Shown: positions 47,165 to 56,605, counted from the first letter of the stretch. The stretch: DNA of 64,000 nucleotides from Tepidimonas charontis (GCF_007556685.1 NZ_VJON01000005.1:1-64000); one strand, 5' to 3'. Notes: a model not told the origin generated them from the letters alone. Program-made: numbers and translations.

Positions 47165-49021
47165 ATGATCCGTTTGTCTGAATTGAAGCTACCCCTGCAG
47201 GCAGTGCCCGTCGAAGCGCGCCGCGCCGCCGACGCCCCGGCCGAAACCGAGGCCGACCGCGCGCCGCCACCGCACCCGCTCGCAGCGCTGCGCGCCCTCG
47301 CCGCCGAACGGCTGGGGCTGCCCCCGCACGCCATCGCCGAGCTACACGTCTTCAAGCGCAGCTTCGACGCTCGGGGCGCGACGCTGCGCGCGGTCTACAT
47401 CGTCGATGTGGCCTTGGCCGACGCGGCGCAGGAAAGCGCGGTGCTGCAGCGCCTGGCGGGCCAGCCCCACGTGCAGGCCACGCCCGACATGCGCTGGCAG
47501 CCGCCCGCGCGTGCCAGCGCGGCGCCCGCCGACGGCGAGCGCCCGGTGGTGGTCGGCTTCGGGCCATGTGGCATCTTTGCGGCACTGACGCTGGCCGAGA
47601 TGGGGCTGCGCCCCATCGTGCTGGAACGCGGACGCCCGGTGCGACGGCGCACCCGTGACACCTGGGGCCTGTGGCGGCATGGCGTGCTCGATCCGGCCTC
47701 CAACGTGCAATTTGGCGAAGGCGGTGCGGGCCTGTTTTCCGACGGCAAGCTCTACAGCCAGGTCAAGGACCCGCGCCATCTGGGGCGGCGCGTCATGCAG
47801 GCGTTCGTCGAGGCCGGCGCGCCCCCCGACATCCTGTTCGATGCGCGACCGCACATCGGCACCTTCAAGCTGGTGAAGGTGGTGGAGGCGCTGCGCGCGC
47901 GCATCCTGAGCCTGGGTGGCGAGGTGCGCTTCGAGCATCGGGTGGAGCAGCTACTCACCGAGCCGCTGGGCGATGGCCGCCAGCGCCTCATCGGGTTGCG
48001 GGTGCGCGACTTGGCGCATGACCGCGAGCTCACGCTGCCGGCGCAGCGCGTCGTGCTGGCGCTGGGCCACAGTGCACGCGACACCTTCGAGGCGCTGCAT
48101 CAGGCCGGCGTGCAGCTGCAGGCCAAACCGTTTTCCATCGGGGTGCGCATCGAGCATCCGCAAAGCGACATCGACCGCGCGCGCTGGGGGCGCCACGCTG
48201 GCCACCCCCTGCTGGGCGCTGCTGCGTACAAGCTGGTGCACCATGCCCGCAACGGGCGCGCCGTCTACAGTTTTTGCATGTGCCCCGGCGGCACCGTGGT
48301 GGCCGCCACCAGCGAGCCGCAACGCGTCGTCACCAACGGCATGAGCCAATACTCGCGCGCCGAGCGCAACGCCAACGCCGGCCTGGTGGTGGGCATCACG
48401 CCGGCCGACTTCGCCCACTTCGATGCAGCCACCTGGCGCTGGGCCTTTGGCGACGCCGCCGGCCAGACCTACGCGCACGAGAGCCAACGCTGGGCCGCGC
48501 AGCAGATGGTGCACCCGCTGGCGGGGGTGGTGCTGCAACGCCAGCTCGAAAGCGCGGCGTTCGCGGCCGGCGGCGGCGGCTATCGCGCGCCCGCGCAACG
48601 GGTGGACGATTTTCTGGCCGACCGCCCCTCTGCCGCGCTCGGCGCGGTGGAGCCGTCTTACCGGCCGGGGGTCACCCTGGTCAACCTGGCCGCCGTGCTG
48701 CCGTCCTACGCCGTCGAAGCGATGCGCGAGGCCTTACCCGCCTTCGCTCGCCAGCTGCCGGGCTACGACCGCGCCGACGCGGTGATGACGGGCGTGGAGA
48801 CGCGTACCTCGGCGCCGCTGCGCATTCCGCGCGGGCCCGACTACCAAAGCCTCAACACCAGCGGGCTGTACCCCGCCGGCGAAGGCGCGGGTTACGCGGG
48901 CGGCATCTTGTCGGCCGCCGTCGATGGCATCCGCGTCGGCGAAGCGCTCGGCTGCCACCTACTCGGGGTGCCGGCCCCAGCCCCGGACCGCACCCCAAGC
49001 GCCGCCGTGGCTTACGGTTGA
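47165..49021 (+). CDS. FAD-dependent oxidoreductase (COG2509 type)
   Basis: This is a 618-residue flavoprotein of the COG2509 family of uncharacterised FAD-dependent dehydrogenases. After an N-terminal domain of about 125 residues it has the dinucleotide fold VVVGFGPCGIFAALTLAEMG and ERGRPVRRR. The FAD-linked block GEGGAGLFSDGKLYS and the C-terminal GAGYAGGILSAAVDGI follow. The ATG at 47165 has GGGAG upstream; a GTG one codon earlier is also open. The substrate is unknown. It is divergent from rnpB and convergent with htpX. Confidence 0.88.
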   Translation: MIRLSELKLPLQAVPVEARRAADAPAETEADRAPPPHPLAALRALAAERLGLPPHAIAELHVFKRSFDARGATLRAVYIVDVALADAAQESAVLQRLAGQPHVQATPDMRWQPPARASAAPADGERPVVVGFGPCGIFAALTLAEMGLRPIVLERGRPVRRRTRDTWGLWRHGVLDPASNVQFGEGGAGLFSDGKLYSQVKDPRHLGRRVMQAFVEAGAPPDILFDARPHIGTFKLVKVVEALRARILSLGGEVRFEHRVEQLLTEPLGDGRQRLIGLRVRDLAHDRELTLPAQRVVLALGHSARDTFEALHQAGVQLQAKPFSIGVRIEHPQSDIDRARWGRHAGHPLLGAAAYKLVHHARNGRAVYSFCMCPGGTVVAATSEPQRVVTNGMSQYSRAERNANAGLVVGITPADFAHFDAATWRWAFGDAAGQTYAHESQRWAAQQMVHPLAGVVLQRQLESAAFAAGGGGYRAPAQRVDDFLADRPSAALGAVEPSYRPGVTLVNLAAVLPSYAVEAMREALPAFARQLPGYDRADAVMTGVETRTSAPLRIPRGPDYQSLNTSGLYPAGEGAGYAGGILSAAVDGIRVGEALGCHLLGVPAPAPDRTPSAAVAYG

Positions 49022-49112
49022 CACGCGACCGCGCCTGCTCGACCGGGTGGCGGGGCACATGGGGCGTGCCGCGCACCGGCACGAGAAGGCGCGTCTCATC
49101 GGGGTGCCCCGA

Positions 49113-49982
49113 TCACAGGGCCTGCAGCGCGGCGATGCGCTCCTCGATCGGCGGGTGGGTGGCAAACAGCTTACCGAACGTGCCGGTGATGCCCAGCGCT
49201 TGCATACCCTGCGGCAAGGCCCCCGGCTGCAGACCGCCCAGCCGCGCCAGCGCATTGATCATCGGCTGCTTGCGGCCCATCAGCATCGCCGCCCCCGCAT
49301 CGGCGCGGAATTCGCGCTGGCGGCTGAACCACGCGACGATGATCGCTGCCAAGAAGCCGAGCACGATCTCCATCACGATGCTGGTGACCAGGTAGCCGAT
49401 GCCGGGGCCGGACTGCTCACTGTCGCCACGGCGCAAAAAGCTATCCACCACATAACCGATCACCCGGCTCAAGAACACCACGAAGGTATTCAGCACGCCT
49501 TGGATCAGGGTCATCGTCACCATATCGCCATTGGCGATGTGCGCCACCTCATGCCCGATGACCGCCTCGACCTCTTCGCGCGTCATGTTTTGCAGCAAGC
49601 CAGTGGACACCGCCACCAGCGCGTTGTCGCGAAACGCCCCGGTGGCAAATGCATTGGGCTCCCCTTCGTAGATACCGACCTCGGGCATACCGATGCCCGC
49701 CTTCTCGGCAAAGCGGCGCACCGTCTCGACGATCCAGGCCTCGTCGGCATTGCGCGGCTGGTTGATGATGACCAGCCCGGTGGACCATTTCGCCATCGGC
49801 TTGCTCAACAGCAGCGAAATGAACGCGCCACCGAAGCCGATCACGAGCGAGAAGACGGCCAGCGCGGTCAGATTCAGGCCATTTTCGGTGAGGAAGCGGT
49901 CCACGCCCAGGATGCGGGTGGTGATCAACAACACCGCCATCACGGCGAGGTTGGTCAAGACCAGCAACAGGATGCGTTTCAT
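49113..49982 (-). CDS. htpX: Membrane zinc protease HtpX
   Basis: HtpX is a stress-linked M48 metalloprotease that cleaves damaged inner-membrane proteins. The 289-residue protein has four hydrophobic segments, the zinc motif HEVAH (144-148), the third-ligand region [13 protein letters not shown] and the family block [18 protein letters not shown]. The ATG at 49980-49982 starts [14 protein letters not shown]; a GGAGAACCC lies just before it. Confidence 0.97.
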   Translation of the reverse strand: MKRILLLVLTNLAVMAVLLITTRILGVDRFLTENGLNLTALAVFSLVIGFGGAFISLLLSKPMAKWSTGLVIINQPRNADEAWIVETVRRFAEKAGIGMPEVGIYEGEPNAFATGAFRDNALVAVSTGLLQNMTREEVEAVIGHEVAHIANGDMVTMTLIQGVLNTFVVFLSRVIGYVVDSFLRRGDSEQSGPGIGYLVTSIVMEIVLGFLAAIIVAWFSRQREFRADAGAAMLMGRKQPMINALARLGGLQPGALPQGMQALGITGTFGKLFATHPPIEERIAALQAL

Positions 49983-50184
49983 GGGTTCTCCGTCAAAGTA
50001 ACTGGGGGTCGGACAAACATCGATCGACGCGAAGGAGGCTGGCGTCGCAGGGTCATCTGCGACGATCGCACGCGCCCGGCCCGGGCTACTCGCCACGCCC
50101 AGATGGGGGCGCGTGCACCCATCTCAAGCCAGCGCACGACAGCGCCGCCGACGCACCAGCGCCGCCGGCCCCCTCCCATCGCCA

Positions 50185-51066
50185 TCATCGCATGACTCGG
50201 ACTGGCCCATCATTCGAAAGTTCCACACAAACCGGTTGATGATCCGACAGTGTGGTGGCGCCGTCCACCCGCACGCCCAACACCCGTGCCGCCAGCCCCG
50301 GGGTGACCCAAATGAAATCGCAAGCGAGCGGCACGGCGCCCGTCTCGTGCACGCGAAAGGTGGGCGGCTGCGGCTCGGGCCCATGCACCAGCGTCCAGGT
50401 ATCGTGAAAGACCGCAGGCGGCGCATCGACTCCGGCCAGCACCCGCCACGCATCGCCCCCGGGCGGGCTGTTGAAGTCGCCGCACAGCAGCGCATCGACG
50501 GTGTGCACGCGCAGCTGAAACGGGGTGTCGGGGCCATCCTCGGCGTCGGCCCGCGGCGGCTGGGCCGCCACCGCTGCGGCCTCCCGTTGCCAATCGCACA
50601 GGGCCTGCGCCTGTGCCACGCGCTGGCGCGCCGAGTAATACGCCAGATGCGTGCAGCCCACGCGCAGCGGCCCCCATGGCGCCTGAACGGTCACCGCCGC
50701 CAGCGCGCGCGGCATCGACGGCACGCTGGCGTCGGGCGGATAGGGCAACACCCGGTGCTGCGCCTGCCACACCGGCAGCCGGCTGGCGATCAGGTTGCCA
50801 AAGCGTTGCCGCGCCGCGCGCCCCGGGCGCCAATCGTCCACGGCCGGCGCGTAAAACACCTCGTAGCCGGGCAGCGCCGCCGCCACCGCGGCCACCTGGT
50901 CGGCTTCGCCCGCTCCGGCCAGCCCCGGCATGTGCTGGGCCACCTCTTGTAAGCACAACACCTCGGGCTGACCGCCCCAATCCATGGCGTGGGCCAGCAC
51001 CCGCCGCACGTCGACCACGTCGTCCATACCGCGAAACCACTGCACATTCCACGTCAGTATCCGCAT
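50185..51066 (-). CDS. Endonuclease/exonuclease/phosphatase-family protein
   Basis: This is a 293-residue EEP-fold protein with MRILTWNVQWFRG, CLQEV, the THLAYYS block, LLCGDFNSPPG and C-terminal DFIWVT and LSDHQPV, which together make up the metal and catalytic sites of the Mg-dependent phosphodiesterase fold. Members range from exonuclease III to phosphatases and lipid hydrolases. No signal peptide is seen, so it is cytoplasmic. The exact substrate cannot be told. Confidence 0.88.
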   Translation of the reverse strand: MRILTWNVQWFRGMDDVVDVRRVLAHAMDWGGQPEVLCLQEVAQHMPGLAGAGEADQVAAVAAALPGYEVFYAPAVDDWRPGRAARQRFGNLIASRLPVWQAQHRVLPYPPDASVPSMPRALAAVTVQAPWGPLRVGCTHLAYYSARQRVAQAQALCDWQREAAAVAAQPPRADAEDGPDTPFQLRVHTVDALLCGDFNSPPGGDAWRVLAGVDAPPAVFHDTWTLVHGPEPQPPTFRVHETGAVPLACDFIWVTPGLAARVLGVRVDGATTLSDHQPVCVELSNDGPVRVMR

Positions 51067-51164
51067 CGCCTTGGCCCTCCTTGCCCTGGCCGTCCCATCC
51101 CGCAGTCGCAACCCCGGTCGCCACGGCTCGCCTGCCCCTGATCGACAAGGGCTGCGGCGCGCCC

Positions 51165-52220
51165 TCAGGCAGTGCTCGCCATCAGGCGCCAGCGCAGCGT
51201 CTCGCCCGCGCGCAGCGGCTTGAGCTGCGCCTGGCCAAACGGATAAGACGACGGCAGCGCCCAGGGTGTACGCCGCAGCGTCACCCGCTCGGTGTTGCGC
51301 GGCAAACCGTAGAAGTCGGGGCCATGCAAACTGGCGAACGCCTCCAGCTTGTCCAGGGCGCCCGCGGCCTCGAACGCCTCGGCATACAGCTCCAGCGCCG
51401 CCGGCGCGGTGTAGCAGCCGGCGCAGCCACTGGCGTGCTCCTTCAGATGCGCCGGGTGCGGGGCGCTGTCGGTGCCCAAAAAAAAGCGCGGGTCACCGCT
51501 GGTGGCGGCAGCGACCAGGGCACGCCGGTGCTCCTCACGCTTGAGCACCGGCAAACAATAGTAGTGCGGGCGGATGCCGCCGACAAACAGCGCATTGCGG
51601 TTGTACAACAGGTGGTGCGCCGTAATCGTCGCCGCCAGATGCCGCGGCGCCGCCTGAACGTACTGCACGGCGTCTTGGGTCGTGATGTGCTCCAGCACGA
51701 TACGCAGCTCGGGAAAATCACGCCGCAGCGGCTGCAGCACGCGTTCGATGAAAACCGCCTCACGGTCGAAGATATCGACCTCGGGGTCGGTCACCTCACC
51801 GTGCACCAACAGCAGCAGCCCCTCGCGCTGCATGGCCTCGAGCGTGCGGTGGGTTTTGCGCATGTCGGTCACACCGGCGTCGCTGTTCGTCGTCGCGCCG
51901 GCCGGGTAGAGCTTGACCGCCACCACCCCCGCCTCGCGAGCCCGTCGGATCTCGTCCGGCGGCAGGTTGTCGGTCAGGTACAGCGTCATCAGCGGCTCGA
52001 AGCGCACCCCGGGTGGCACCGCGGCCAGGATGCGTTGGCGGTAGGCCGCGGCCTGGGCGGCGGTGGTCACCGGCGGGCGCAGATTGGGCATGACGATGGC
52101 GCGCGCGAACTGCGCCGCGCTGTGCGGCACGGTGGTCGCCAACGCGGGGCCGTCGCGCAAATGCACGTGCCAGTCATCCGGTCGCGTCAGGGTCAAAAGT
52201 TCAGGGGCAGCATTGGTCAT
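51165..52220 (-). CDS. pyrC: Dihydroorotase
   Basis: PyrC closes the dihydroorotate ring in pyrimidine synthesis. The 351-residue class II enzyme has the metal ligands in [12 protein letters not shown], the carboxylated Lys in [40 protein letters not shown] and GTDSAPHP. The ATG at 52218-52220 fits the usual start. It is transcribed away from the yeeE pair. Confidence 0.97.
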   Translation of the reverse strand: MTNAAPELLTLTRPDDWHVHLRDGPALATTVPHSAAQFARAIVMPNLRPPVTTAAQAAAYRQRILAAVPPGVRFEPLMTLYLTDNLPPDEIRRAREAGVVAVKLYPAGATTNSDAGVTDMRKTHRTLEAMQREGLLLLVHGEVTDPEVDIFDREAVFIERVLQPLRRDFPELRIVLEHITTQDAVQYVQAAPRHLAATITAHHLLYNRNALFVGGIRPHYYCLPVLKREEHRRALVAAATSGDPRFFLGTDSAPHPAHLKEHASGCAGCYTAPAALELYAEAFEAAGALDKLEAFASLHGPDFYGLPRNTERVTLRRTPWALPSSYPFGQAQLKPLRAGETLRWRLMASTA

Positions 52221-52326
52221 GATGCGCCATTGTCGCACCAGCGTCAGCGGGCCCACCGCCGACGCCGGCATCCACGCAGGCCACCGGCGGCCTGCCGCCA
52301 CCACCGATCGCCCTCACGGCGACCAC

Positions 52327-52354
52327 TTGCGTTTTCTCAACCTCTCGTTATACT
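52327..52354 (+). promoter_or_regulatory. Sigma-70-like promoter of the sulfur cassette
   Basis: TTGCGT (52327-52332) and TATACT (52349-52354) are separated by 16 bp, giving a good promoter match about 50 bp before the first yeeE start codon. No operator repeat was recognised around it. Confidence 0.6.
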
Positions 52355-52410
52355 GTGCCGGGTACGGAATCGATGCATTTGAAGACGCGGTTTCCAACTT
52401 CTGTTTCGGT

Positions 52411-52917
52411 ATGAGAACGACCCCCAAACCTTTCTGGAATCCTTGGCTGGCCGGGGTGGCGCTGGGTCTGACGCTGCTGGCAACGTTCGTCCTGACCGGA
52501 CACGGTTTGGGTGCCACGGGTTTTACCACCCGCTTGAGCGTATGGCTGGGCCTGCAAGCCGCACCCGAGGCCGTCGCCGCCAACCCCTATTTGGGCGCCA
52601 TGGCTCAGCCGGGCGTGCTCGATGGCTGGATCACGTGGCAGGTGGTGGGGGTGCTGCTCGGCGCATTGGTGGCCGCCTTCATGGCTGGGCGTGTACGCGT
52701 GCAGCTCGACGGTGCGCGCCGCGTTGGTGCCGGCAAGCGCGTGGCCACCGCACTCATCGGCGGCTTGCTGGCCGGGTTCGGCGCCCGGGTGGCAGCAGGT
52801 TGCACCAGTGGCTTGGGGCTGTCGGGCGCCGCCACACTGTCGATCGCAGCGTTCGTCTTTTTGGGCGCCTTTTTCGTCACCGGGCTGATCGTCAGCCGCC
52901 TGGTCAAGGGGGTGTGA
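52411..52917 (+). CDS. YeeE/YedE-family transporter, first half-size subunit
   Basis: This is a 168-residue membrane protein of the YeeE/YedE (TsuA-like) family, which moves thiosulfate or related sulfur compounds. It has about four hydrophobic segments and the conserved GCTSG core (C131 in RVAAGCTSGLGLSG). Full-length TsuA proteins are about twice as long; here the next gene supplies the other half. The ribosome site is weak, but the ATG at 52411 fits the family and is the only sensible one. It ends 3 nt before the second half. Confidence 0.9.
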   Translation: MRTTPKPFWNPWLAGVALGLTLLATFVLTGHGLGATGFTTRLSVWLGLQAAPEAVAANPYLGAMAQPGVLDGWITWQVVGVLLGALVAAFMAGRVRVQLDGARRVGAGKRVATALIGGLLAGFGARVAAGCTSGLGLSGAATLSIAAFVFLGAFFVTGLIVSRLVKGV

Positions 52918-52920
52918 GCC

Positions 52921-53568
52921 ATGTTTCCGCTGAATGAAACCGTGTGGTCGGCGTTACTGGTGGGCTTTGCCTTCGGCTACATCCTCGAAAACGCGGGTTT
53001 CGGCAGCCCCTGCAAACTCACCGGGCAGTTCACGCTGCGCGACTGGTCGGTGCTCAAAGTCATGTTCACGGCCATCGTGGTGGCCGCCACCGGCCTGCAA
53101 GTGCTGGGTTCGCTGGGCATGCTCGACCTGGAGGCCGTCTTCGTCCCGACGTCGCTGGTGGTGGCCTCGGCTCTGGGCGGCGTTTTGGTGGGCGCGGGCT
53201 TTGCCATCGGCGGCTACTGCCCGGGTACATCGGTGGTGGGGGTGGCGTCGGGTCGGCTGGACGCGGTGGTATTTTTCGTCGGCCTCATCGTTGGCACCTT
53301 CGCCTTTGCCGGCCTGTACGGCCCCGCCATCGAGGCACTGATGGCCATGGGTGAGGTCGAATCGGGCGATACGGTGCACGACGCCTGGGACATCTCGCCG
53401 TGGTGGCTGATCGCCGCCATGGCCGCGGCGCTGGTCGGCGTGCACTACCTGGGGCGCTGGTTCGAGCAGCGCTACGGCGGCCCCATCGGCGCCGATGAGG
53501 CCGTGTGTGGTGAGGGTGGGTGCACGCCACCGTCGGCTGCGGGGAGCCACGGGGCGACGGCTCGATGA
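52921..53568 (+). CDS. YeeE/YedE-family transporter, second half-size subunit
   Basis: This is a 215-residue membrane protein of the same family, with FGYILENAGFGSPCKLTGQF (C31) and GFAIGGYCPGTSVVG (C100) matching the Cys-centred repeats through which TsuA is thought to pass sulfur. It has five or six hydrophobic segments, then a soluble tail with a further Cys pair (AVCGEGGCTPP). It very probably forms the functional transporter with the preceding gene product. Confidence 0.9.
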   Translation: MFPLNETVWSALLVGFAFGYILENAGFGSPCKLTGQFTLRDWSVLKVMFTAIVVAATGLQVLGSLGMLDLEAVFVPTSLVVASALGGVLVGAGFAIGGYCPGTSVVGVASGRLDAVVFFVGLIVGTFAFAGLYGPAIEALMAMGEVESGDTVHDAWDISPWWLIAAMAAALVGVHYLGRWFEQRYGGPIGADEAVCGEGGCTPPSAAGSHGATAR

Positions 53569-53577
53569 GATGCGCAC

Positions 53578-53600
53578 GTCTGCGTCTCCCGGCCGCAGAC
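53578..53600 (+). terminator. Hairpin after the yeeE pair
   Basis: GTCTGCG (53578-53584) pairs perfectly with CGCAGAC (53594-53600) 10 bp after the second yeeE stop. No T run follows, so it is more likely an mRNA 3'-end stabiliser or partial terminator inside the cassette than a full stop. Confidence 0.35.
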
Positions 53601-53803
53601 ACTGGCGTCCCGCTCCGTCCTCTCCAAGCCACGCTCCACTGCAGCGGCACCGCCCCACCGTGCATGAACCACCCCGTCGCACACCACGCATCCACGCCGG
53701 CTTGGCTGCTGCCCCCGGCGCGGCGTACCGCCCGACCAGGGGCGGGCGGGTCCGGTCGGTCGATGGCCCGCTTCCGTTTTTTGGTGACCAAGGAGTACAT
53801 GCG

Positions 53804-54046
53804 ATGCGAAACCGAACCACCTCTCTGTCGCAACAGCTAAGCGCCTTGTTGGTGGCCACCAGTCTGGTGGCCCCGGCTGCGATGGCGCAGCAAGCGCCCA
53901 AAACCGACAAACCCGCGGCAACCAGCGCTGGCAACCCGTGCGCACCCGGCAATCCCTGCGCGCCCGGCACGCCCAAGAAGAAGAAAAAGCGCGCAGGCGG
54001 TGACAACCCCTGCGCTCCGGCCAACCCGTGCGCGCCCAGCCGCTGA
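53804..54046 (+). CDS. Exported NPCAP-repeat peptide, 80 aa
   Basis: This is a small exported protein of unknown function. Residues 1-28 are a signal peptide (LLVATSLVAPAAMA, then QQ). The mature part of about 52 residues holds four NPCAP units as two pairs (residues 44-48, 50-54, 68-72, 74-78) around a basic run (KKKKKR, 58-63). The four Cys are C46, C52, C70 and C76 (C-x5-C-x17-C-x5-C). The ATG at 53804 has AAGGAG 8 nt upstream. The spaced Cys suggest metal or sulfane-sulfur binding, or modification by a partner enzyme; none of these is shown by sequence. It lies between sulfur permeases and a His-rich protein, 18 bp before the latter. Confidence 0.82.
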   Translation: MRNRTTSLSQQLSALLVATSLVAPAAMAQQAPKTDKPAATSAGNPCAPGNPCAPGTPKKKKKRAGGDNPCAPANPCAPSR

Positions 54047-54064
54047 CGTTGCCCGCCGCCGGCC

Positions 54065-54694
54065 ATGAATGCCGCCTTGCACGAGTGGGCCCAGCAAGCG
54101 GTGGCGATTCCGCTCGCCTACGCGCGGCGCGGTCAATCGTTGGCACAGGCCGCGCTCGCGGGTGCTCGGCGTTTCGAGGCGCTGCGCCACTACCCAGCGC
54201 ACGATATGGTGGATGTGGTGCACGGCACACGGGCCTTCTACCACAGCCATGACGCCGCCGCCCGCTGGGGCGACGCGGCCGACCAGGAACACGGGCACTT
54301 TCATGTGTTTTGGGACGGCCCGCGGCCAGGCGCTCACGTGCATCTGGTGGCGCTGGCACTGGATGCGCGTGGCCAGCCGCTGCACTGGTTCACCACCAAC
54401 CGCTGGGTCACTGCGGGGCGCTGGCTCGACGCGGCGGCGTTGGCGCGCCGGTTGCCGTCGTTTCGCTTGCAGGTCAACGGCCGATTGGCGCCGTTGGCGC
54501 GCTGGCTCACGGCCATGGTGCAGCTGTTCGCCGACGAGCTGGTGACGCTGCTGCAAGCGCGGGACGCCGCCTTGCTGGCCGCTGCCCGTGGCCGCAGCCG
54601 ACGCAGCGTCTGGGCCGACCGCAGTGTGGAGGTGTTGGCGCACATCGATGCCGCCCTGCCCGCGCGCCTGCAGCGGCTCGGCTTGCTTCCGTAA
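54065..54694 (+). CDS. His-rich protein of unknown function (DUF6969-like)
   Basis: This is a 209-residue soluble protein without a signal peptide. From memory it resembles the uncharacterised DUF6969 family; this is not certain. The centre is rich in potential metal ligands: FYHSHD (59-63), EHGHFHVFWDG (75-85) and HVHLVALALD (91-100), followed by FTTNRWVTAGRW. The C-terminal half is helical. It starts 18 bp after the NPCAP peptide gene, with no strong ribosome site of its own, so its translation is probably coupled to the peptide. This makes it a candidate partner or modifying enzyme for the peptide (inference). Confidence 0.8.
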   Translation: MNAALHEWAQQAVAIPLAYARRGQSLAQAALAGARRFEALRHYPAHDMVDVVHGTRAFYHSHDAAARWGDAADQEHGHFHVFWDGPRPGAHVHLVALALDARGQPLHWFTTNRWVTAGRWLDAAALARRLPSFRLQVNGRLAPLARWLTAMVQLFADELVTLLQARDAALLAAARGRSRRSVWADRSVEVLAHIDAALPARLQRLGLLP

Positions 54695-54761
54695 GTCGTG
54701 CCCCGGTGGCGCGTCCTCCGCTCCGTTTTCCGACCCCGTCCCCAACAGAGGAGAACACATC

Positions 54762-55757
54762 ATGAAATGGACATGGCTACGTCACCTCGGCGCCACCGTC
54801 GGCGCTGCCGTACTTGGCACCAGTGCCTGGGCGCAAAGCATCCTGCCGGGCCCAGTGGTCAGCACCCAGTGGCTGGCCGACCATCTGGACAAAGTCCAAG
54901 TACTGGAAATCCGCAATGACCCCAAAACCTTCACCAGCGAACCGGAAATCGCCACCACCAAGGATGGCAAGAAGGTGCTGGAGGAGTTCGGTGGGCACAT
55001 CCCTGGTTCGCGGCTGCTGGCGGCCAAGGAACTGCGCACCGAACGCGATATCCGCGGCCTCAAAGTCAAGTACATGCTGCCCGAGCGCGCAGCCTTCGAG
55101 CGCGTGCTGCAAGCCGCAGGCGTGTTGGCCGACAAGCCGATCGTGCTGGTACCCGAAGGCCAAAAGATCTCGGACTTCAACGATGCGGCACGCGCCTACA
55201 TTCTGCTGAAGTCTTACGCCGACACCCCGGTGGCCATGCTGGACGGCGGCATGGTGGCGTGGCTGCTGGAAGGCCGTCCGTGGAGCAAAGAGGCACCGAG
55301 CAACCAGGCCGGCAACTGGGCGGCCACGGCCGACCGGTTCGCGCGCTACGTAGCCGATTCGACCGACGTCGCGGCAGCCGCCGAGCGGCAAGACGTGCAG
55401 CTGATGGACACGCGCTCGACCTCGATGTACCTAGGCATCTTCAAGCGTGACTATGTCTACGCCTACGGCCATATTCCCAACGCACGCAATGTACCGCTGG
55501 AGACGCTGTTCGTCACGCGCGGTGGCGTCATCCGGCTGCTGCAGCCCGACACCTACCGCGCGGTGCTGCAAGCGCAGGGCATCGATCCGGCCAAGCCGCT
55601 GATCACGTATTGCAACAGCGGCAACGACTCGTCGCTGCCCTGGTTCATCGCCTCGGAAATCCTGGGCAACCCAGCGGCGCGCAATTTCGACGGTTCGCTG
55701 CACCAGTGGACGCTGGAGAAGCGCGCCACCGTCGCGCGCGTACCCGCGGCCATGTAA
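54762..55757 (+). CDS. Exported two-domain rhodanese (sulfurtransferase)
   Basis: This is a 331-residue periplasmic sulfurtransferase. A signal peptide (LGATVGAAVLGTSAWA) precedes two rhodanese domains. The N-terminal one lacks an active Cys (VPEGQKISDFNDAA at that position). The C-terminal one has C284 in ITYCNSGNDSSLPWF, the catalytic loop. LMDTRSTSMYLG and GHIPNARNVPLE are further rhodanese blocks. The ATG at 54762 has AGAGGAG 8 nt upstream. It probably moves sulfur between thiosulfate and a thiol acceptor in the periplasm, in line with the upstream permeases. Confidence 0.92.
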   Translation: MKWTWLRHLGATVGAAVLGTSAWAQSILPGPVVSTQWLADHLDKVQVLEIRNDPKTFTSEPEIATTKDGKKVLEEFGGHIPGSRLLAAKELRTERDIRGLKVKYMLPERAAFERVLQAAGVLADKPIVLVPEGQKISDFNDAARAYILLKSYADTPVAMLDGGMVAWLLEGRPWSKEAPSNQAGNWAATADRFARYVADSTDVAAAAERQDVQLMDTRSTSMYLGIFKRDYVYAYGHIPNARNVPLETLFVTRGGVIRLLQPDTYRAVLQAQGIDPAKPLITYCNSGNDSSLPWFIASEILGNPAARNFDGSLHQWTLEKRATVARVPAAM

Positions 55758-55834
55758 AGAGGCGCACCGGACCCGGCGCTCGCGCTGACGTGTGGCGCGG
55801 CGCCGGGTGGATCGACGAACGCGGCGGCCGCGCG

Positions 55835-55856
55835 GGCGCCGGGGCGCCGCTGTTTT
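55835..55856 (+). terminator. Possible terminator of the sulfur cassette
   Basis: GGCGCC (55835-55840) and GGCGCC (55843-55848) form a short GC-rich palindrome followed by GCTGTTTT. It lies between the rhodanese stop and the convergent gltL stop, where a terminator is expected. The stem is short with a tight loop, so confidence is moderate. Confidence 0.45.
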
Positions 55857-56605
55857 CAGTGTGACAGGATCTTGTCGAGAAAATCCTTGGTGCGCGGCTG
55901 ACGCGCCTGCGGATTGCCAAAAAACTCCTCCTTCGGACAATCCTCCAGGATCCTGCCACCCACGTCCATGAAGATGACGCGGTCGCTGACCTTGCGCGCA
56001 AAGCCCATTTCGTGGGTGACGCACATCATCGTCATGCCCTCTTGCGCCAGACCCACCATCACCTCCAGCACTTCACCCACCATTTCCGGATCCAAGGCCG
56101 AAGTCGGCTCATCGAACAGCATCACGATGGGGTCCATCGACAACGCGCGTGCGATGGCCACGCGCTGCTGCTGACCGCCCGACAGCTGCCCCGGATATTT
56201 ATCCTTGTGGGCCAGCAAGCCGACCCGCTCCAGGTATTTCAAGCCGTGTTTCTTGGCATCCTCGGGGTTGCGCCCCAGCACCTTCACCTGCGCCAGCGTC
56301 AGATTCTCGGTCACCGTCAGGTGCGGAAACAGCTCGAAATGCTGAAACACCATACCCACGTGACTGCGCAGCTTGGGCAGGTTGGTTTTGGGGTCATGAA
56401 CCGGCTGGCCATTGACCCAGATTTCGCCCTGCTGGATCGGTTCCAGGGCATTGATGGTCTTGATCAGTGTGGACTTGCCGGAACCGGACGGGCCGCACAC
56501 CACCACCACCTCACCCTTGGCGATGGTGGTGGAGCAGTCGCTGAGCACCTGCACCGGGCCGTACCACTTGGAGACGTGCTTGAGTTCGATCATCGGTCGT
56601 TCCAT
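55856..56605 (-). CDS. gltL: Glutamate/aspartate ABC transporter ATPase
   Basis: This is the ATP-binding subunit of a polar amino-acid importer, 249 residues. It has Walker [10 protein letters not shown], the Q-loop [13 protein letters not shown], the signature [15 protein letters not shown], Walker [13 protein letters not shown] and the H-loop VTHEMGF. The ATG at 56603-56605 ([11 protein letters not shown]) has GAGGAAG upstream. It is the last gene of the gltIJKL operon. Confidence 0.93.
   Translation of the reverse strand: MERPMIELKHVSKWYGPVQVLSDCSTTIAKGEVVVVCGPSGSGKSTLIKTINALEPIQQGEIWVNGQPVHDPKTNLPKLRSHVGMVFQHFELFPHLTVTENLTLAQVKVLGRNPEDAKKHGLKYLERVGLLAHKDKYPGQLSGGQQQRVAIARALSMDPIVMLFDEPTSALDPEMVGEVLEVMVGLAQEGMTMMCVTHEMGFARKVSDRVIFMDVGGRILEDCPKEEFFGNPQARQPRTKDFLDKILSH

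Noticed and set aside
53495-53803. Longer NPCAP protein starting at 53495
   Set aside because: The extension overlaps the end of the second yeeE gene and is Arg-rich; the start at 53804 has a proper ribosome site and gives a clean signal peptide.
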